This document shows, piece after piece, positions 8,445-16,830 of a stretch of 64,000 nucleotides of DNA (position 1 is its first letter; each line of letters starts with the position of its first letter). A model generated the notes under the pieces. The model worked only from the letters and a program-made list of their open reading frames with translations, made no database searches and had not been told where the DNA came from. This stretch comes from Fermentibacter sp964564435 (GTDB taxonomy: Bacteria; Fermentibacterota; Fermentibacteria; Fermentibacterales; Fermentibacteraceae), in contig CAZMAT010000010.1 of assembly GCA_964564435.1 (NCBI GenBank), forward strand, positions 26,422 to 90,421, read 5' to 3'. Made by a program: the position numbers and the translations under genes.

Positions 8445-9657
8445 CGCTGCGATTCTCCTGGTGGGCGACGAAGTCCTCTCGGGCAGGGTGCACGACGCCA
8501 ACATCCCCACGGTAGCGAGGGAGCTCTCGGCCAGGGGGATACCGGTGTCGCGGGCCGGCGTGGCGCCCGACGATCCGGCCGGTATAGCGGCCGTGCTCGC
8601 CTCGCTCCGGTCGGATCGCCGGCTGATCGTGACCACCGGAGGCCTCGGGCCCACCGAGGACGATCTCACGCCCCGCGCCGTGGCAGCCGCCCTCGGCATC
8701 GGCTTCCGCGAGGACCCCGAGGCGCTGGGGATGGTCATCGGGAAGTATTCCGCCCGGGGGGTCGAGTGCCCCCGGTCCGCTCGCGCGCAGGCATGGCTCC
8801 CCGAAGGCGCCCGCCCGGTGGACAACCCCGCGGGGATCGCCCCCGGAATAGTGCTCCCGCTCGCCTTGTCGGGCGAGTGCATCGTGATGCTGCCGGGCGT
8901 CCCCAGGGAGGTGGAGGCGCTGGCGGGTCCGTGCCTCGACGCCGCCGGGGCATCGGGCCCAGGCCTGGCCGAGGTCTTCTGCCTGAAGATCTGGGGCATC
9001 CCGGAGAATGCGCTGATGGATCTCATCAAGTCGGAGAACCTCGACGGGGGTGCATCCCTGGCGTTCCTGCCCAGCCCGGGGCAGGTCGAGCTCTCGTTCC
9101 GGGGGCCCGGGGCCTCCGCGGGTTTCGAGGCGGTCAGGTCGAGGCTGGGTGCGGCGGTTTTCGCCGAACAGAGGGGCCCCCTGATCCAGCAGGTGCTGGG
9201 CGGAGCCCTCGCCGCGCGAGGTTTCACCCTCGCCACCGCGGAATCCTGCACGGGAGGCCTCCTCGGCGGCAGGATCACGTCCGTTCCGGGATCGTCGGAG
9301 TGGTACCTCGGGGGGGTTGTCAGCTACTCGAACGACCTGAAAAGGCTGGCGCTCGGAGTGCGGTCCTCGACGCTCGGGGCGTTCGGGGCGGTCAGCGCCG
9401 AAACCGCTTTGGAGATGGCCGAGGGAGCGGCCAGGCTGGCCGGCTCGGACGCGGCCCTGGCCGTGACCGGGATAGCGGGGCCCGGAGGGGGTTCGCCGGA
9501 GAAGCCCGTGGGCACCGTCTGGATAGCGGCGATCGCAGGCGGCAGGCGCGAGGTGCGGGCATTCAGGTTCGGGAGCACGAGGGCCACCGTTCGCGATGCC
9601 GCATGCACCTGCGCCATGGGGCTCCTTCTCGGGCTGCTGGCGGAGGACGCTGATTGA
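8431..9657 (+). CDS. cinA: CinA family protein, NMN amidohydrolase
   Basis: The 408-residue protein joins two domains. The N-terminal MoaB/MogA-like (COG1058) domain starts ILLVGDEVLSGRVHDAN and includes TTGGLGPTEDD. The C-terminal nicotinamide-nucleotide amidase domain includes TAESCTGGLLGGRIT, GGVVSYSNDLK and AVTGIAGPGGGS. CinA-type enzymes recycle the NMN released by NAD-dependent DNA ligase. The gene is classically linked to recA, as here. The start is TTG with GGAGGG 5 bases upstream, overlapping pgpA by 14 bp. Confidence 0.93.
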   Translation: MEFADAAILLVGDEVLSGRVHDANIPTVARELSARGIPVSRAGVAPDDPAGIAAVLASLRSDRRLIVTTGGLGPTEDDLTPRAVAAALGIGFREDPEALGMVIGKYSARGVECPRSARAQAWLPEGARPVDNPAGIAPGIVLPLALSGECIVMLPGVPREVEALAGPCLDAAGASGPGLAEVFCLKIWGIPENALMDLIKSENLDGGASLAFLPSPGQVELSFRGPGASAGFEAVRSRLGAAVFAEQRGPLIQQVLGGALAARGFTLATAESCTGGLLGGRITSVPGSSEWYLGGVVSYSNDLKRLALGVRSSTLGAFGAVSAETALEMAEGAARLAGSDAALAVTGIAGPGGGSPEKPVGTVWIAAIAGGRREVRAFRFGSTRATVRDAACTCAMGLLLGLLAEDAD

Positions 9658-10190
9658 GGCTCTTCCTGGCCCTCCCGCTGCCCGGCACGGTCAGGAGGCC
9701 TCTGGCGGACTACATCGAGGCCCACAGGGCCAGGTTCCCGGGGCTCAGGTGGGTCGATCCAGGGCAGGCTCACGTCACGCTCAGGTTCCTGGGCGGCGTC
9801 GATCCGGAGCCGGCGCTCGAATCCCTGCGCACGGCATTCCCGGAGCCTGTCGGGGACAGGACATTCGTGCTGTCCACTTGCGGGGCGTTCGGAAATGGTA
9901 GGAAACTCCCTGGTGTGTACTGGCTGGGCGGCGGGTTCCCGGGCTGGGTCCGTGCTCTGGCGGGGCGGTTCGCCACCCTTCCCGACGACGCCGGCCGCAC
10001 GGGGCGTGCGGCAGGGTTCGTCCCCCACGTTTCCGTCGCCCGCAGGGGCGGTTACGACGGGCCTGTGGAACTGGCGGCGCCCGGCCCCTGGGAGGGTATC
10101 TTCGAGGAGGTCGTCCTCTACGACAGCGAGCTGACCCGGTCGGGTCCGGTATATCGAAGAGTCGGGGGCATCCAGCTTCCGGGCGCGTGA
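9654..10190 (+). CDS. thpR: RNA 2',3'-cyclic phosphodiesterase
   Basis: This is a 178-residue member of the 2H phosphoesterase superfamily (LigT/ThpR). Both catalytic HxTx/HxSx motifs are present: HVTLRFLG (about 41-48) and HVSVARR (about 125-131). RLFLALPLP at the start is typical. The TTG start overlaps the cinA stop. The stop codon falls inside the first copy of the 61-bp tandem repeat that separates this gene from recA. Confidence 0.9.
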   Translation: MRLFLALPLPGTVRRPLADYIEAHRARFPGLRWVDPGQAHVTLRFLGGVDPEPALESLRTAFPEPVGDRTFVLSTCGAFGNGRKLPGVYWLGGGFPGWVRALAGRFATLPDDAGRTGRAAGFVPHVSVARRGGYDGPVELAAPGPWEGIFEEVVLYDSELTRSGPVYRRVGGIQLPGA

Positions 10191-10302
10191 TATGAAATCC
10201 ACCGCCCGGTGGTGACAGCTCGGGAGCGTTGTCAGTCAACCGGGCGAGTGATATGAAATCCACCGCCCGGTGGTGACAGCTCGGGAGCGTTGTCAGTCAA
10301 CC
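10181..10302 (+). repeat. 61-bp tandem repeat array (two copies before an assembly gap)
   Basis: Two consecutive 61-bp copies (10181-10241 and 10242-10302) differ only at position 6 (C or A). After the N gap, a third copy starts with the same ten bases (GGGCGAGTGA, 10403-10412) and then diverges into the recA leader. Each unit holds two inverted repeats: CACCG-CC-CGGTG, and a larger TGACAGCTC/GAGC..TGTCA hairpin. At the junction of the copies, TTGTCA, 17 bp and TATGAA form a possible promoter. Confidence 0.9.
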
Positions 10303-10402
10303 NNNNNNNNNNNNNNNNNNNNNNNNNNNNNNNNNNNNNNNNNNNNNNNNNNNNNNNNNNNNNNNNNNNNNNNNNNNNNNNNNNNNNNNNNNNNNNNNNN
10401 NN
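10303..10402. other. Assembly gap (100 N)
   Basis: Exactly 100 Ns, the usual placeholder for a gap of unknown size, interrupt the tandem repeat. More repeat copies, or other sequence, may be missing here. Confidence 0.98.
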
Positions 10403-10424
10403 GGGCGAGTGAAAGGCGGGACAC

Positions 10425-11504
10425 ATGGCAAGGGAGAATCCGGCTGAAGAGAAGCAGAAGGCGCTGCAGGCGGCCTTCATGCAGATCCAGAAGCAGTTCG
10501 GGCAGGGCTCGATCATGCGCCTGGGGGAGAACGAGATAGTCCAGGTGGACACCATCCCGACCGGCTCCCTGGCCCTCGATGCGGCCCTGGGGATCGGCGG
10601 CATCCCCAAGGGAAGGATCACCGAGATCTACGGGGCGGAGTCCTCGGGCAAGACCACCCTGGCGATGCACATACTCGCGAACGCACAGAGGATGGGCGGC
10701 GAGGCGGCCTTCATCGACGCCGAGCACGCGCTCGACCCGATCTATGCCGGCAGGATCGGCCTGAACGTCGACAAGCTGCTTGTTTCACAGCCGTCGAGCG
10801 GCGAACAGGCGCTAGAGATAACCGAGATGCTGGTGCGCAGCAACGCGGTGGACGCTATCTGCATCGACTCCGTGGCCGCCCTGGTCCCCAAGGCGGAGCT
10901 CGAGGGCGAGATGGGCGACTCCCATGTCGGCCTTCAGGCCAGGCTGATGTCGCAGGCCCTCCGCAAGCTCACCGGGGCCGTCTCCAGGTCCAACTGCGCC
11001 GTGATCTTCATCAACCAGATCAGGATGCAGATAGGCGTGATGTTCGGGAACCCCGAGACCACCACCGGCGGAAGGGCCCTGAAGTTCTACTCGAGCGTCA
11101 GGATCGACATCCGGCGGATCGCCTCCCTCAAGGAGGGCGACGAAGTCCACGGCAGCCGCACCAAGGCGAAGGTAGTCAAGAACAAGCTGGCGCCCCCGTT
11201 CAAGCAGTGCGAGTTCGACATCATCCACGGCCTGGGGATATCGCTCGAGGGCGAGCTCGTGGATCTCGGGCTCGAGAAGAACCTGCTGCAGCGGCGCGGG
11301 ACCTGGTATTCCTACGGTGACCTGCAGATAGGACAGGGGCGCGAGAACAGCCGCAAGTTCCTGGAAGAGAACCGCGAAGTGGCGTCGAAGCTCGAGAACG
11401 AGCTGCGGAAGCTGTACGAGCTCCCGCTGCGCGGCGATGCTGCTCCGGTGAAGGCGCCCGCCGCCGCGCCCGCACCCGGCAAGGCGGCGGCTCCTGAGAG
11501 TTGA
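10425..11504 (+). CDS. recA: Recombinase RecA
   Basis: RecA polymerises on single-stranded DNA, drives strand exchange and activates LexA-type self-cleavage. The 359-residue protein has Walker A GAESSGKTT (70-78), Walker B AICIDSVAALVPK, the L2 loop (FINQIRMQIGVMFGNPETT) and GGRALKFYSSVR, all near-invariant. The C-terminal tail after about 335 is Ala/Pro-rich instead of acidic. The start is ATG with GAAAGGCGGG upstream. Its promoter lies in the repeat or the N gap, so any SOS operator cannot be seen. Confidence 0.98.
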   Translation: MARENPAEEKQKALQAAFMQIQKQFGQGSIMRLGENEIVQVDTIPTGSLALDAALGIGGIPKGRITEIYGAESSGKTTLAMHILANAQRMGGEAAFIDAEHALDPIYAGRIGLNVDKLLVSQPSSGEQALEITEMLVRSNAVDAICIDSVAALVPKAELEGEMGDSHVGLQARLMSQALRKLTGAVSRSNCAVIFINQIRMQIGVMFGNPETTTGGRALKFYSSVRIDIRRIASLKEGDEVHGSRTKAKVVKNKLAPPFKQCEFDIIHGLGISLEGELVDLGLEKNLLQRRGTWYSYGDLQIGQGRENSRKFLEENREVASKLENELRKLYELPLRGDAAPVKAPAAAPAPGKAAAPES

Positions 11505-11556
11505 TGCGGTAGAGCCCCTGCGCAGGGGCTGGGTAAGGGCCTCGGCGGGTGGCCGC

Positions 11557-12111
11557 GTGGTGGCGCTGCCTTCGCGCGAATGCGGAGAGCTCGGCGTGGA
11601 GCCCGGCGCGGAGGTGGACTGGGAAGGCCTGGTCGCCGAAGCCGCCAGGCTCCAGGCCGGTCCGGCCGGCGATGATGCCGCCAGGTATCTCTCGACTTCC
11701 GAGAGGACGGCGAAGAGCCTCGCATCCTACCTCGCCAGGAGGGGGTACCTGCCGCAGGTGGCTTCGTCGGTCGTTTCGCGCTTCGTCGAGAACCGCTGGG
11801 TCGACGACGAGAGGTTCGCCAGGCTGTTCGCCGAATCCAGGCCCGATCTCGGCCGGGCCGGCCTCGGGCGCGAGCTCGTGAAGCGGGGCGTTCCGGCCGC
11901 GGTCGCGGCCGGCGTGTCCGGCGAGCGCTCCGACAGGGAGTCCGCCGGGGGGCTGATTCCCCTGCTGAGGCGCCGCTACGGCGGCCTCCCGAAGGAGGCT
12001 GCGCTCCGCAGGGCCCTGGGCTTTCTCGCCAGGCGCGGCTTCTCGGGCGCCGAAGCCTGGAGGGCCGCGAGAGAGGCGCTCGGGGGGGGTGACCCCGATG
12101 AGGGATCCTGA
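11557..12111 (+). CDS. recX: Regulatory protein RecX
   Basis: RecX binds along the RecA filament and limits its activity; genes directly downstream of recA are the usual location. The helical repeats are visible (TAKSLASYLARRGYLPQVAS, RWVDDERFARLFAESR, LGRELVKRGVP). From the GTG at 11557 the protein is 184 residues. However, homologous-looking N-terminal sequence (VDAVEPLRRGWVRASAGGRV) continues upstream in the same frame to about 11494. The true start may therefore be a CTG near 11494 overlapping the recA stop. Confidence 0.85.
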   Translation: MVALPSRECGELGVEPGAEVDWEGLVAEAARLQAGPAGDDAARYLSTSERTAKSLASYLARRGYLPQVASSVVSRFVENRWVDDERFARLFAESRPDLGRAGLGRELVKRGVPAAVAAGVSGERSDRESAGGLIPLLRRRYGGLPKEAALRRALGFLARRGFSGAEAWRAAREALGGGDPDEGS

Positions 12112-12586
12112 GCCCCTGGCGTTCTGGACCAACCTGGGAGCCAGACTCCTGTGCATGGATGCCCCCGAGGAGCCCGGCACCCCTCCCTGGTCGGAGGCAT
12201 GGGCCGATCCTCCCGTGCTCCCGGCTTCCGATGCAGCCCGTGTCCTTGCCGGAAACCCCCTGCGCCCCCGGAAGGTGTGGGCCGGGACATGGGAGGCCCT
12301 CGCCCCGCTGGGCTTCTCACGGGCCCTCAGGCTGCACCCGTGGCCGGGCATCGAACTCTTCCTCCCCTTCCACAGGGGCCAGACCGCAGTGCTCCCGCAG
12401 GGCTTCTCCGGCAGGGTGCCCGCGGTGGAGAGGGCCCTGTCCGTGGCCGGGCGGGGGGCCGCGGCATGGAAGTGCGGCTACAGGCTGGTCGTCGTGGTCG
12501 GGTCGTGCGACGAACCCGTCACCGGGATACTGGGCAGGGCCGGGCTGTCCTGCGCTACGCCCGACCGGCTGCAGGAGCTTCTATGA
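12098..12586 (+). CDS. Hypothetical protein
   Basis: The protein has about 162 residues and I do not recognise it. It is Trp/Pro-rich, with a central FLPFHRGQTAVL segment and a hydrophobic beta-like stretch YRLVVVVGSCDEP near the end. No signal peptide or membrane helix is visible. ATG 12098 follows a G-rich run and overlaps the end of recX, so it probably belongs to the recA-recX transcript. Codon choice (third-position G/C, AGG for Arg) matches the neighbouring genes, which supports it being real. Confidence 0.55.
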   Translation: MRDPEPLAFWTNLGARLLCMDAPEEPGTPPWSEAWADPPVLPASDAARVLAGNPLRPRKVWAGTWEALAPLGFSRALRLHPWPGIELFLPFHRGQTAVLPQGFSGRVPAVERALSVAGRGAAAWKCGYRLVVVVGSCDEPVTGILGRAGLSCATPDRLQELL

Positions 12587-12710
12587 GGAACCCGTTGTCC
12601 GGTTGCCGCATGCCTGATACCGGAAACCGGATGCCGTATACCGGCTCCCTGCTCCCGCCGGTTATCTTACGGGCGTGATCCCGGGCGCCTGTCGTGATGG
12701 AGGTGGCGGA

Positions 12711-13115
12711 ATGGGGCGCAGCAACGCAGGTCCGGACCCGATGACCCGCGAAGAGATGCTCGAGAATGCCGGAAGGGTCACGCGCGAGGACATGGAACTC
12801 GTCCTCGACAACGCCGAGGAGATAGAGAGGAAGTCGTCCAGGGGGCCCCTGGCGGCCGTCCTGGGCGACGTCAGGATGCTCGTCTCCCTGGTGCGCGACT
12901 TCATCTCGGGCAGGTACCGCACCATCCCCCGGTGGATCGCGGGCGCTGCCGCGGTGGCGCTGCTCTACGTCCTCAACCCGTTCGACGCGGTCCCCGACGT
13001 GATCCCCTTTCTCGGGTACGTCGACGACGCCTTCGTGATCGGGCTGTGCCTGAGCATGGTGCGGAAGGACCTCAGGAAGTACGCGGCCTGGAAGGAGTCG
13101 CCCGGGAGGGCCTAG
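12711..13115 (+). CDS. YkvA/DUF1232 family membrane protein
   Basis: The protein has 134 residues from ATG 12711, which has GGAGGTGG 5 bases upstream; a longer in-frame start lacks such a site. The C-terminal half carries the DUF1232 signature: IPRWIAGAAAVALLYVLNPF, then DAVPDVIPFLGYVDDAFVIG, one or two membrane helices joined by a D-P-rich loop. The N-terminal half is charged and probably helical. The family is widespread and its biochemical role is unknown. 124 bp without a gene precede it and hold only short CCGG-rich direct repeats. Confidence 0.8.
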   Translation: MGRSNAGPDPMTREEMLENAGRVTREDMELVLDNAEEIERKSSRGPLAAVLGDVRMLVSLVRDFISGRYRTIPRWIAGAAAVALLYVLNPFDAVPDVIPFLGYVDDAFVIGLCLSMVRKDLRKYAAWKESPGRA

Positions 13116-13123
13116 GCCCGAGG

Positions 13124-13152
13124 TTGCGGTTGCCGGGAAAGCCTTGCATATT
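13124..13152 (+). promoter_or_regulatory. Possible promoter of the rplM-rpsI operon
   Basis: TTGCGG (13124-13129), 17 bp and CATATT (13147-13152) would give a leader of about 69 nt before rplM. The region is clearly more A+T-rich than its surroundings. Box matches are moderate. Confidence 0.35.
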
Positions 13153-13227
13153 GTCAGCCGATTTTCCATCCGGCTCTGCCGGGTTCCTTTACACGCTTCG
13201 AACGAAGCCTCAGTGGAGGTATATCCC

Positions 13228-13662
13228 GTGAAAACCTACTCCGCCAGAGAGGGCGAGGTAGAGCGGCGCTGGTTCGTGGTCGACGCCGAGGGTCAGACTC
13301 TCGGCCGCCTGGCCTCCCATCTCGCCGTCGTCCTCCAGGGCAAGAACAAGCCCGTCTACACCCGCCACATCGACACGGGCGACTTCGTGGTCGTCATCAA
13401 CGCCGACAAGATGAACTACACCGGCACCAAGGTCGAGCAGAAGGTCTACTACAGGCACACCCGCTACCCGGGCGGACAGAAGGCCACCACCCTCAAGGTC
13501 ATGGCCGAGAAGCATCCCGACCGGGTGCTGAGGCTCGCAGTGTGGGGCATGCTGCCCAAGAACATCCTGGGCAGGGCGATGCTCAGGAAGCTCAAGATCT
13601 ACTCCGGGCCCGTGCACCCGCACGCCGCCCAGAAGCCCGAGCCGCTGGACGCCCGGGCATGA
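13228..13662 (+). CDS. rplM: 50S ribosomal protein L13
   Basis: This 144-residue large-subunit protein binds 23S rRNA early in assembly. Typical segments are RRWFVVDAEGQTLGRLAS, ALQG-like VLQGKNKPVYTRHIDTGDFV, YRHTRYPGG and AVWGMLPKN. The GTG at 13228 is chosen because GGAGGT lies 8 bases upstream and the protein then begins like other L13s (VKTYSA); the open frame extends further upstream without homology. rpsI follows after 17 bp, the universal rplM-rpsI pair. Confidence 0.97.
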   Translation: MKTYSAREGEVERRWFVVDAEGQTLGRLASHLAVVLQGKNKPVYTRHIDTGDFVVVINADKMNYTGTKVEQKVYYRHTRYPGGQKATTLKVMAEKHPDRVLRLAVWGMLPKNILGRAMLRKLKIYSGPVHPHAAQKPEPLDARA

Positions 13663-13679
13663 CGAGCGGAGGAGGTGAA

Positions 13680-14069
13680 ATGCAGGAGCAGTACATAGGT
13701 GTGGGCAGGCGGAAGACGGCTACCGCCAGGTGCTACCTCAGACCCGGACGCGGGCTCGTCGTGATAAACCACAGGGAGCCGGCCGAGTTCTTCTGCGATC
13801 TCTGGCAGCTCGAGCACGCGCTCGAGCCCCTGGATATAGTGAAGGGCCGCGAATCCTTCGACCTCGTGATCAACGTGGCCGGAGGCGGCCTCACGGGGCA
13901 GGCGGGGGCGATAAGGCTCGGCATAGCCAGGGCCTTCGTCTCCATGAACCCGGAATTCAGGCATTCCCTGAAGTCACAGGGCATGCTCAGCCGCGATCCC
14001 AGAGAGGTGGAGCGCAAGAAGTACGGGCAGAAGAAGGCCCGCAAGCGCTTCCAGTTCTCCAAGCGTTAA
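13680..14069 (+). CDS. rpsI: 30S ribosomal protein S9
   Basis: The protein has 129 residues. S9 sits in the small-subunit head, and its basic tail reaches the P-site tRNA. The N-terminal motif YIGVGRRKTATARCYL, the core GGGLTGQAGAIRLGIARA and the terminal KKYGQKKARKRFQFSKR are diagnostic. The ATG is preceded by a strong GGAGGTGA. Confidence 0.97.
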   Translation: MQEQYIGVGRRKTATARCYLRPGRGLVVINHREPAEFFCDLWQLEHALEPLDIVKGRESFDLVINVAGGGLTGQAGAIRLGIARAFVSMNPEFRHSLKSQGMLSRDPREVERKKYGQKKARKRFQFSKR

Positions 14070-14217
14070 CCCGGCGGTGGCCGTCGGGGCCGGCTGACGC
14101 AGGCCCCGGCGGCGGCCTACCGGAGATCACACACGGCGGGATAAGCCGGGCCATGGTGTCCGTACCTCCGGACGGCCGCGGCATGCCGCCGGCGGAACAA
14201 CCGAAAGGACTCTGCAG
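14070..14217 (+). promoter_or_regulatory. rpsI-rpsB intergenic leader with hairpins
   Basis: 148 bp without a gene hold several G+C-rich inverted repeats, for example GCCGG..CCGGC segments near 14090-14120 and CCGT..ACGG at 14160-14175. This could be a terminator for rplM-rpsI plus an autoregulatory leader for rpsB. No known riboswitch or consensus leader was recognised, and no clear -35/-10 pair was found. Confidence 0.3.
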
Positions 14218-14961
14218 GTGAAGATCCCCAGCACGCCCGACATGCTCGAGGCCGGAGTGCACTTCGGCCACCAGGTCAAGAGGTGGAACCCCGCCATGAA
14301 GCCGTTCATCTTCATGGCCCGCGGCGGGATCCACATCATCGACCTCGAGAAGACCCGCTCCACCCTCGAAGAGGCTGTCAACCTCGTCACCCGCACCATC
14401 TCCTCCGGCAAGAGCGTCCTGTTCGTGGCCACCAAGAAGCAGGGCCGCGAGTGCGTCAGGGAGCACGCCGAGAGGTGCGGGCAGCACAGCATGACCGAGC
14501 GCTGGCTCGGCGGCACCCTCACCAACTTCGCCACCGTGCGCAAGAGCGTGCTCAGGCTCGAGGAGCTCGAAGCCTTCGAGAAGGACGGCTCGGCAGCCAG
14601 GTTCACCAAGCGCGAGCTGCTGCAGAAGTCCCGCGAACAGGAGAAGCTGGCCAAGTACCTCAGCGGCATAAGGTCGATGAGGGACCTCCCCGGCGCGGTG
14701 ATAGTCGTCGACATCAAGAAGGAGCACATAGCCGTCCTCGAATCGAAGCGGCTGGGCATCCCCTGCATCGGGCTCGTCGACACCAACTGCAACCCGCACG
14801 AAGTCGACTATCCCATCCCTGCCAACGACGACGCGATCAAGTCGATATCCCTCCTCGTGGGCACCCTGGCGGATGCATGCCTGCTGGGCAACGAGGGCAG
14901 GGATCCGGTCCGGGCGGAGGGCAGGCCGGCCGAGGCCGAAGGAAAGGAAGAGACCGAATGA
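14218..14961 (+). CDS. rpsB: 30S ribosomal protein S2
   Basis: The protein has 247 residues. Motifs are LEAGVHFGHQVKRWNPAMKP, ARGGIHIIDLEKT, FVATKKQG, ERWLGGTLTNFATV and IPCIGLVDTNCNPHEVDYPIPANDDA. The C-terminus is a short acidic tail. The start is GTG. It overlaps tsf by four bases, and rpsB-tsf-pyrH-frr is the standard bacterial order. Confidence 0.97.
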   Translation: MKIPSTPDMLEAGVHFGHQVKRWNPAMKPFIFMARGGIHIIDLEKTRSTLEEAVNLVTRTISSGKSVLFVATKKQGRECVREHAERCGQHSMTERWLGGTLTNFATVRKSVLRLEELEAFEKDGSAARFTKRELLQKSREQEKLAKYLSGIRSMRDLPGAVIVVDIKKEHIAVLESKRLGIPCIGLVDTNCNPHEVDYPIPANDDAIKSISLLVGTLADACLLGNEGRDPVRAEGRPAEAEGKEETE

Positions 14962-15554
14962 ACATAGATGCCAGCATGGTCAAGGAGCTGAGGCAGATCA
15001 GCGGCGGCGGAGTCCTGGACTGCAAGAAGGCCCTCGAGGAAACCGGCGGCAACATGGACGAGGCCCTGAAGCTGCTGCGCGAGCGCGGCCTCAAGGTCGC
15101 GGCCAAGAAGGCCGAGAGGGAGACGCACGAGGGCACGGTGTCGGCATATCTCCACAACGGCGGGCGCATAGGCGTTCTCGTCGAGGTGAACTGCGAGACC
15201 GACTTCGTCGCCAGGACCGCCGAGTTCCAGACCTTCTGCAGGCAGGTCGCGATGCAGATCGCGGCATTCGAGCCAGTGGCCGTCAGCCGGGAGGACATCC
15301 CCCCCGAGACGGTCGAGGGCGAGAAGGAGATCTACAGGGCCCAGCTCCGGGAGACGGGCAAGCCCGAGGCGATCATCGAGAAGATCGTCGAGGGAAGGCT
15401 CGAGAAGTATTTCGAGGAGGCCTGCCTCCTCGACCAGGAGTGGATACACGATGCAGCCGCCGGCAAGGTGGCCGACGTGAGGAAGGCCCTGGTCGCGAAG
15501 ATCGGGGAGAACGTCGTAATCAGACGCTTCGCCCGCTTCCAGATAGGTTCCTGA
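14958..15554 (+). CDS. tsf: Translation elongation factor Ts, short form
   Basis: This is the nucleotide exchange factor for EF-Tu. The protein has 198 residues, with an N-terminal UBA-like domain (MVKELRQISGGGVLDCKKAL) and a single core containing ECNCETDFVAR-type sequence (EVNCETDFVARTAEF). E. coli EF-Ts is about 283 residues; this short form, like that of Thermus, lacks the second core subdomain. The ATG lies in ATGA overlap with rpsB. Confidence 0.95.
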   Translation: MNIDASMVKELRQISGGGVLDCKKALEETGGNMDEALKLLRERGLKVAAKKAERETHEGTVSAYLHNGGRIGVLVEVNCETDFVARTAEFQTFCRQVAMQIAAFEPVAVSREDIPPETVEGEKEIYRAQLRETGKPEAIIEKIVEGRLEKYFEEACLLDQEWIHDAAAGKVADVRKALVAKIGENVVIRRFARFQIGS

Positions 15555-15555
15555 C

Positions 15556-16287
15556 ATGGCGGGGGACCCTCCGTCCGGGAGGATCCTTCTCAAGCTGAGC
15601 GGTGAGCTGCTCGCCGGCGGCCGGGGATCCGGCCTCGATCCAGCAGCCCTGGCTGCGTACGCGAACGAGCTGGTGAAGGTGGCCGGCGAGGGCTGGCGCC
15701 TCGGAGTCGTGATCGGCGGCGGCAACGTCATCAGAGGCGCCGCCGCCGCCTCCATCTCCCGCAACAGGGCCGACTCGATGGGGATGCTGGCCACCGTCAT
15801 CAACGCCATCGCCCTGCAGGACGCGGTCGAGAAGGCCGGCGGACTCGCGTCGGTGCTCACGGCCTTCGCTGTGCAGGGCCTCGCCACCTACTCTCACGAC
15901 GAGGCATCCCGCGTCCTCGATTCGGGGGCCATCGCGATCTACGCGGGCGGCACCGGCAACCCGTACCTGTCGACCGACACGGCCGCGGCGCTCAGGGCCG
16001 TCCAGACCGGGTGCAGCCTGCTCCTCAAGGGAACAAAGGTCGACGGCGTGTACGACATGGATCCGAAGCTCCATCCCGGGGCCAGGCGCTTCGCGCGGCT
16101 CTCCTGGGACGAGGTCCTGTCGAGGGGGCTCGGCGTGATGGATGCGGCGGCCGTGGCGGTCTGCAGGGACAACTCGCTGCCGTTCCTCGTCTTCGACTCA
16201 ACGGATCCCGCCGGGGTCTCAAGGGCCCTGCGGGACGGTTCCACGGGCACGCTCGTAGGAGAGGGGTCGCTGGAATGTCAGGACTGA
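15556..16287 (+). CDS. pyrH: UMP kinase
   Basis: PyrH phosphorylates UMP to UDP with ATP. The 243-residue amino-acid-kinase fold shows ILLKLSGELLAGG, GVVIGGGNVIRG, MGMLATVINAIALQDA, and YAGGTGNPYLSTDTAAALRA, all family-defining. It starts one base after the tsf stop. As in most bacteria it sits between tsf and frr. Confidence 0.96.
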   Translation: MAGDPPSGRILLKLSGELLAGGRGSGLDPAALAAYANELVKVAGEGWRLGVVIGGGNVIRGAAAASISRNRADSMGMLATVINAIALQDAVEKAGGLASVLTAFAVQGLATYSHDEASRVLDSGAIAIYAGGTGNPYLSTDTAAALRAVQTGCSLLLKGTKVDGVYDMDPKLHPGARRFARLSWDEVLSRGLGVMDAAAVAVCRDNSLPFLVFDSTDPAGVSRALRDGSTGTLVGEGSLECQD

Positions 16288-16829
16288 ACGACGAGATCCG
16301 CCAGAAGATGGAGAAGACGGTCACCAGCACGTCCCGTGAGATGACCGGCATCAGGACGGGCAAGGCCAGCCCCGCGCTCCTCGACAACATCAGGGTGGAA
16401 TGCTGGGGGTCGGCCATGCCTCTCAGGCAGGTCGCGGGCATATCCGCCCCTGAGCCGCGGATGCTGGTGATCCAGCCCTGGGACCAGTCCACCGCGGCCG
16501 CCATCGTGAAGGCCGTGGAGTCCAGCGAGCTGGGCCTCAGGGCCGCTATCGACGGTCAGGTGATCCGAATCCCGATCCCCAAGCTCTCCGAGGAGAGGCG
16601 GAAGGACCTGCTGAAGATGGTCCGCCGGATGGCCGAGGAGGGCAGGACCGCGGTCAGGAACCTCAGGAGGGACGGGAACGACGCCGTCCACAAGGCTCGG
16701 AAGAACGGCGAGGTCTCCGAGGACGAGGAGAAGAAGCTGCTCGAAGAGGTCCAGAAGGTGGCCGACGGCTCCGTCTCCGAGATCGACCGCATCCTGAAGG
16801 CGAAGGAAGAGGAGATCACGGAGGTCTAG
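16275..16829 (+). CDS. frr: Ribosome recycling factor
   Basis: The protein has 184 residues. With EF-G it splits the post-termination ribosome. Motifs are TGIRTGKASPALLDNIRVE, ISAPEPRMLVIQPWD, IRIPIPKLSEERRKDL and the C-terminal helix ending in KAKEEEI. The ATG at 16275 overlaps the end of pyrH by 13 bp. Confidence 0.96.
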   Translation: MSGLNDEIRQKMEKTVTSTSREMTGIRTGKASPALLDNIRVECWGSAMPLRQVAGISAPEPRMLVIQPWDQSTAAAIVKAVESSELGLRAAIDGQVIRIPIPKLSEERRKDLLKMVRRMAEEGRTAVRNLRRDGNDAVHKARKNGEVSEDEEKKLLEEVQKVADGSVSEIDRILKAKEEEITEV

Positions 16830-16830
16830 G

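Noticed and set aside
10181..10412. CRISPR array
   Set aside because: The repeat is a direct 61-bp tandem without spacers and there are no cas genes.
12587..12710. CCGG-rich short direct repeats as a regulatory element
   Set aside because: The copies are short, irregular and typical of G+C-rich spacer DNA; no consistent structure was found.
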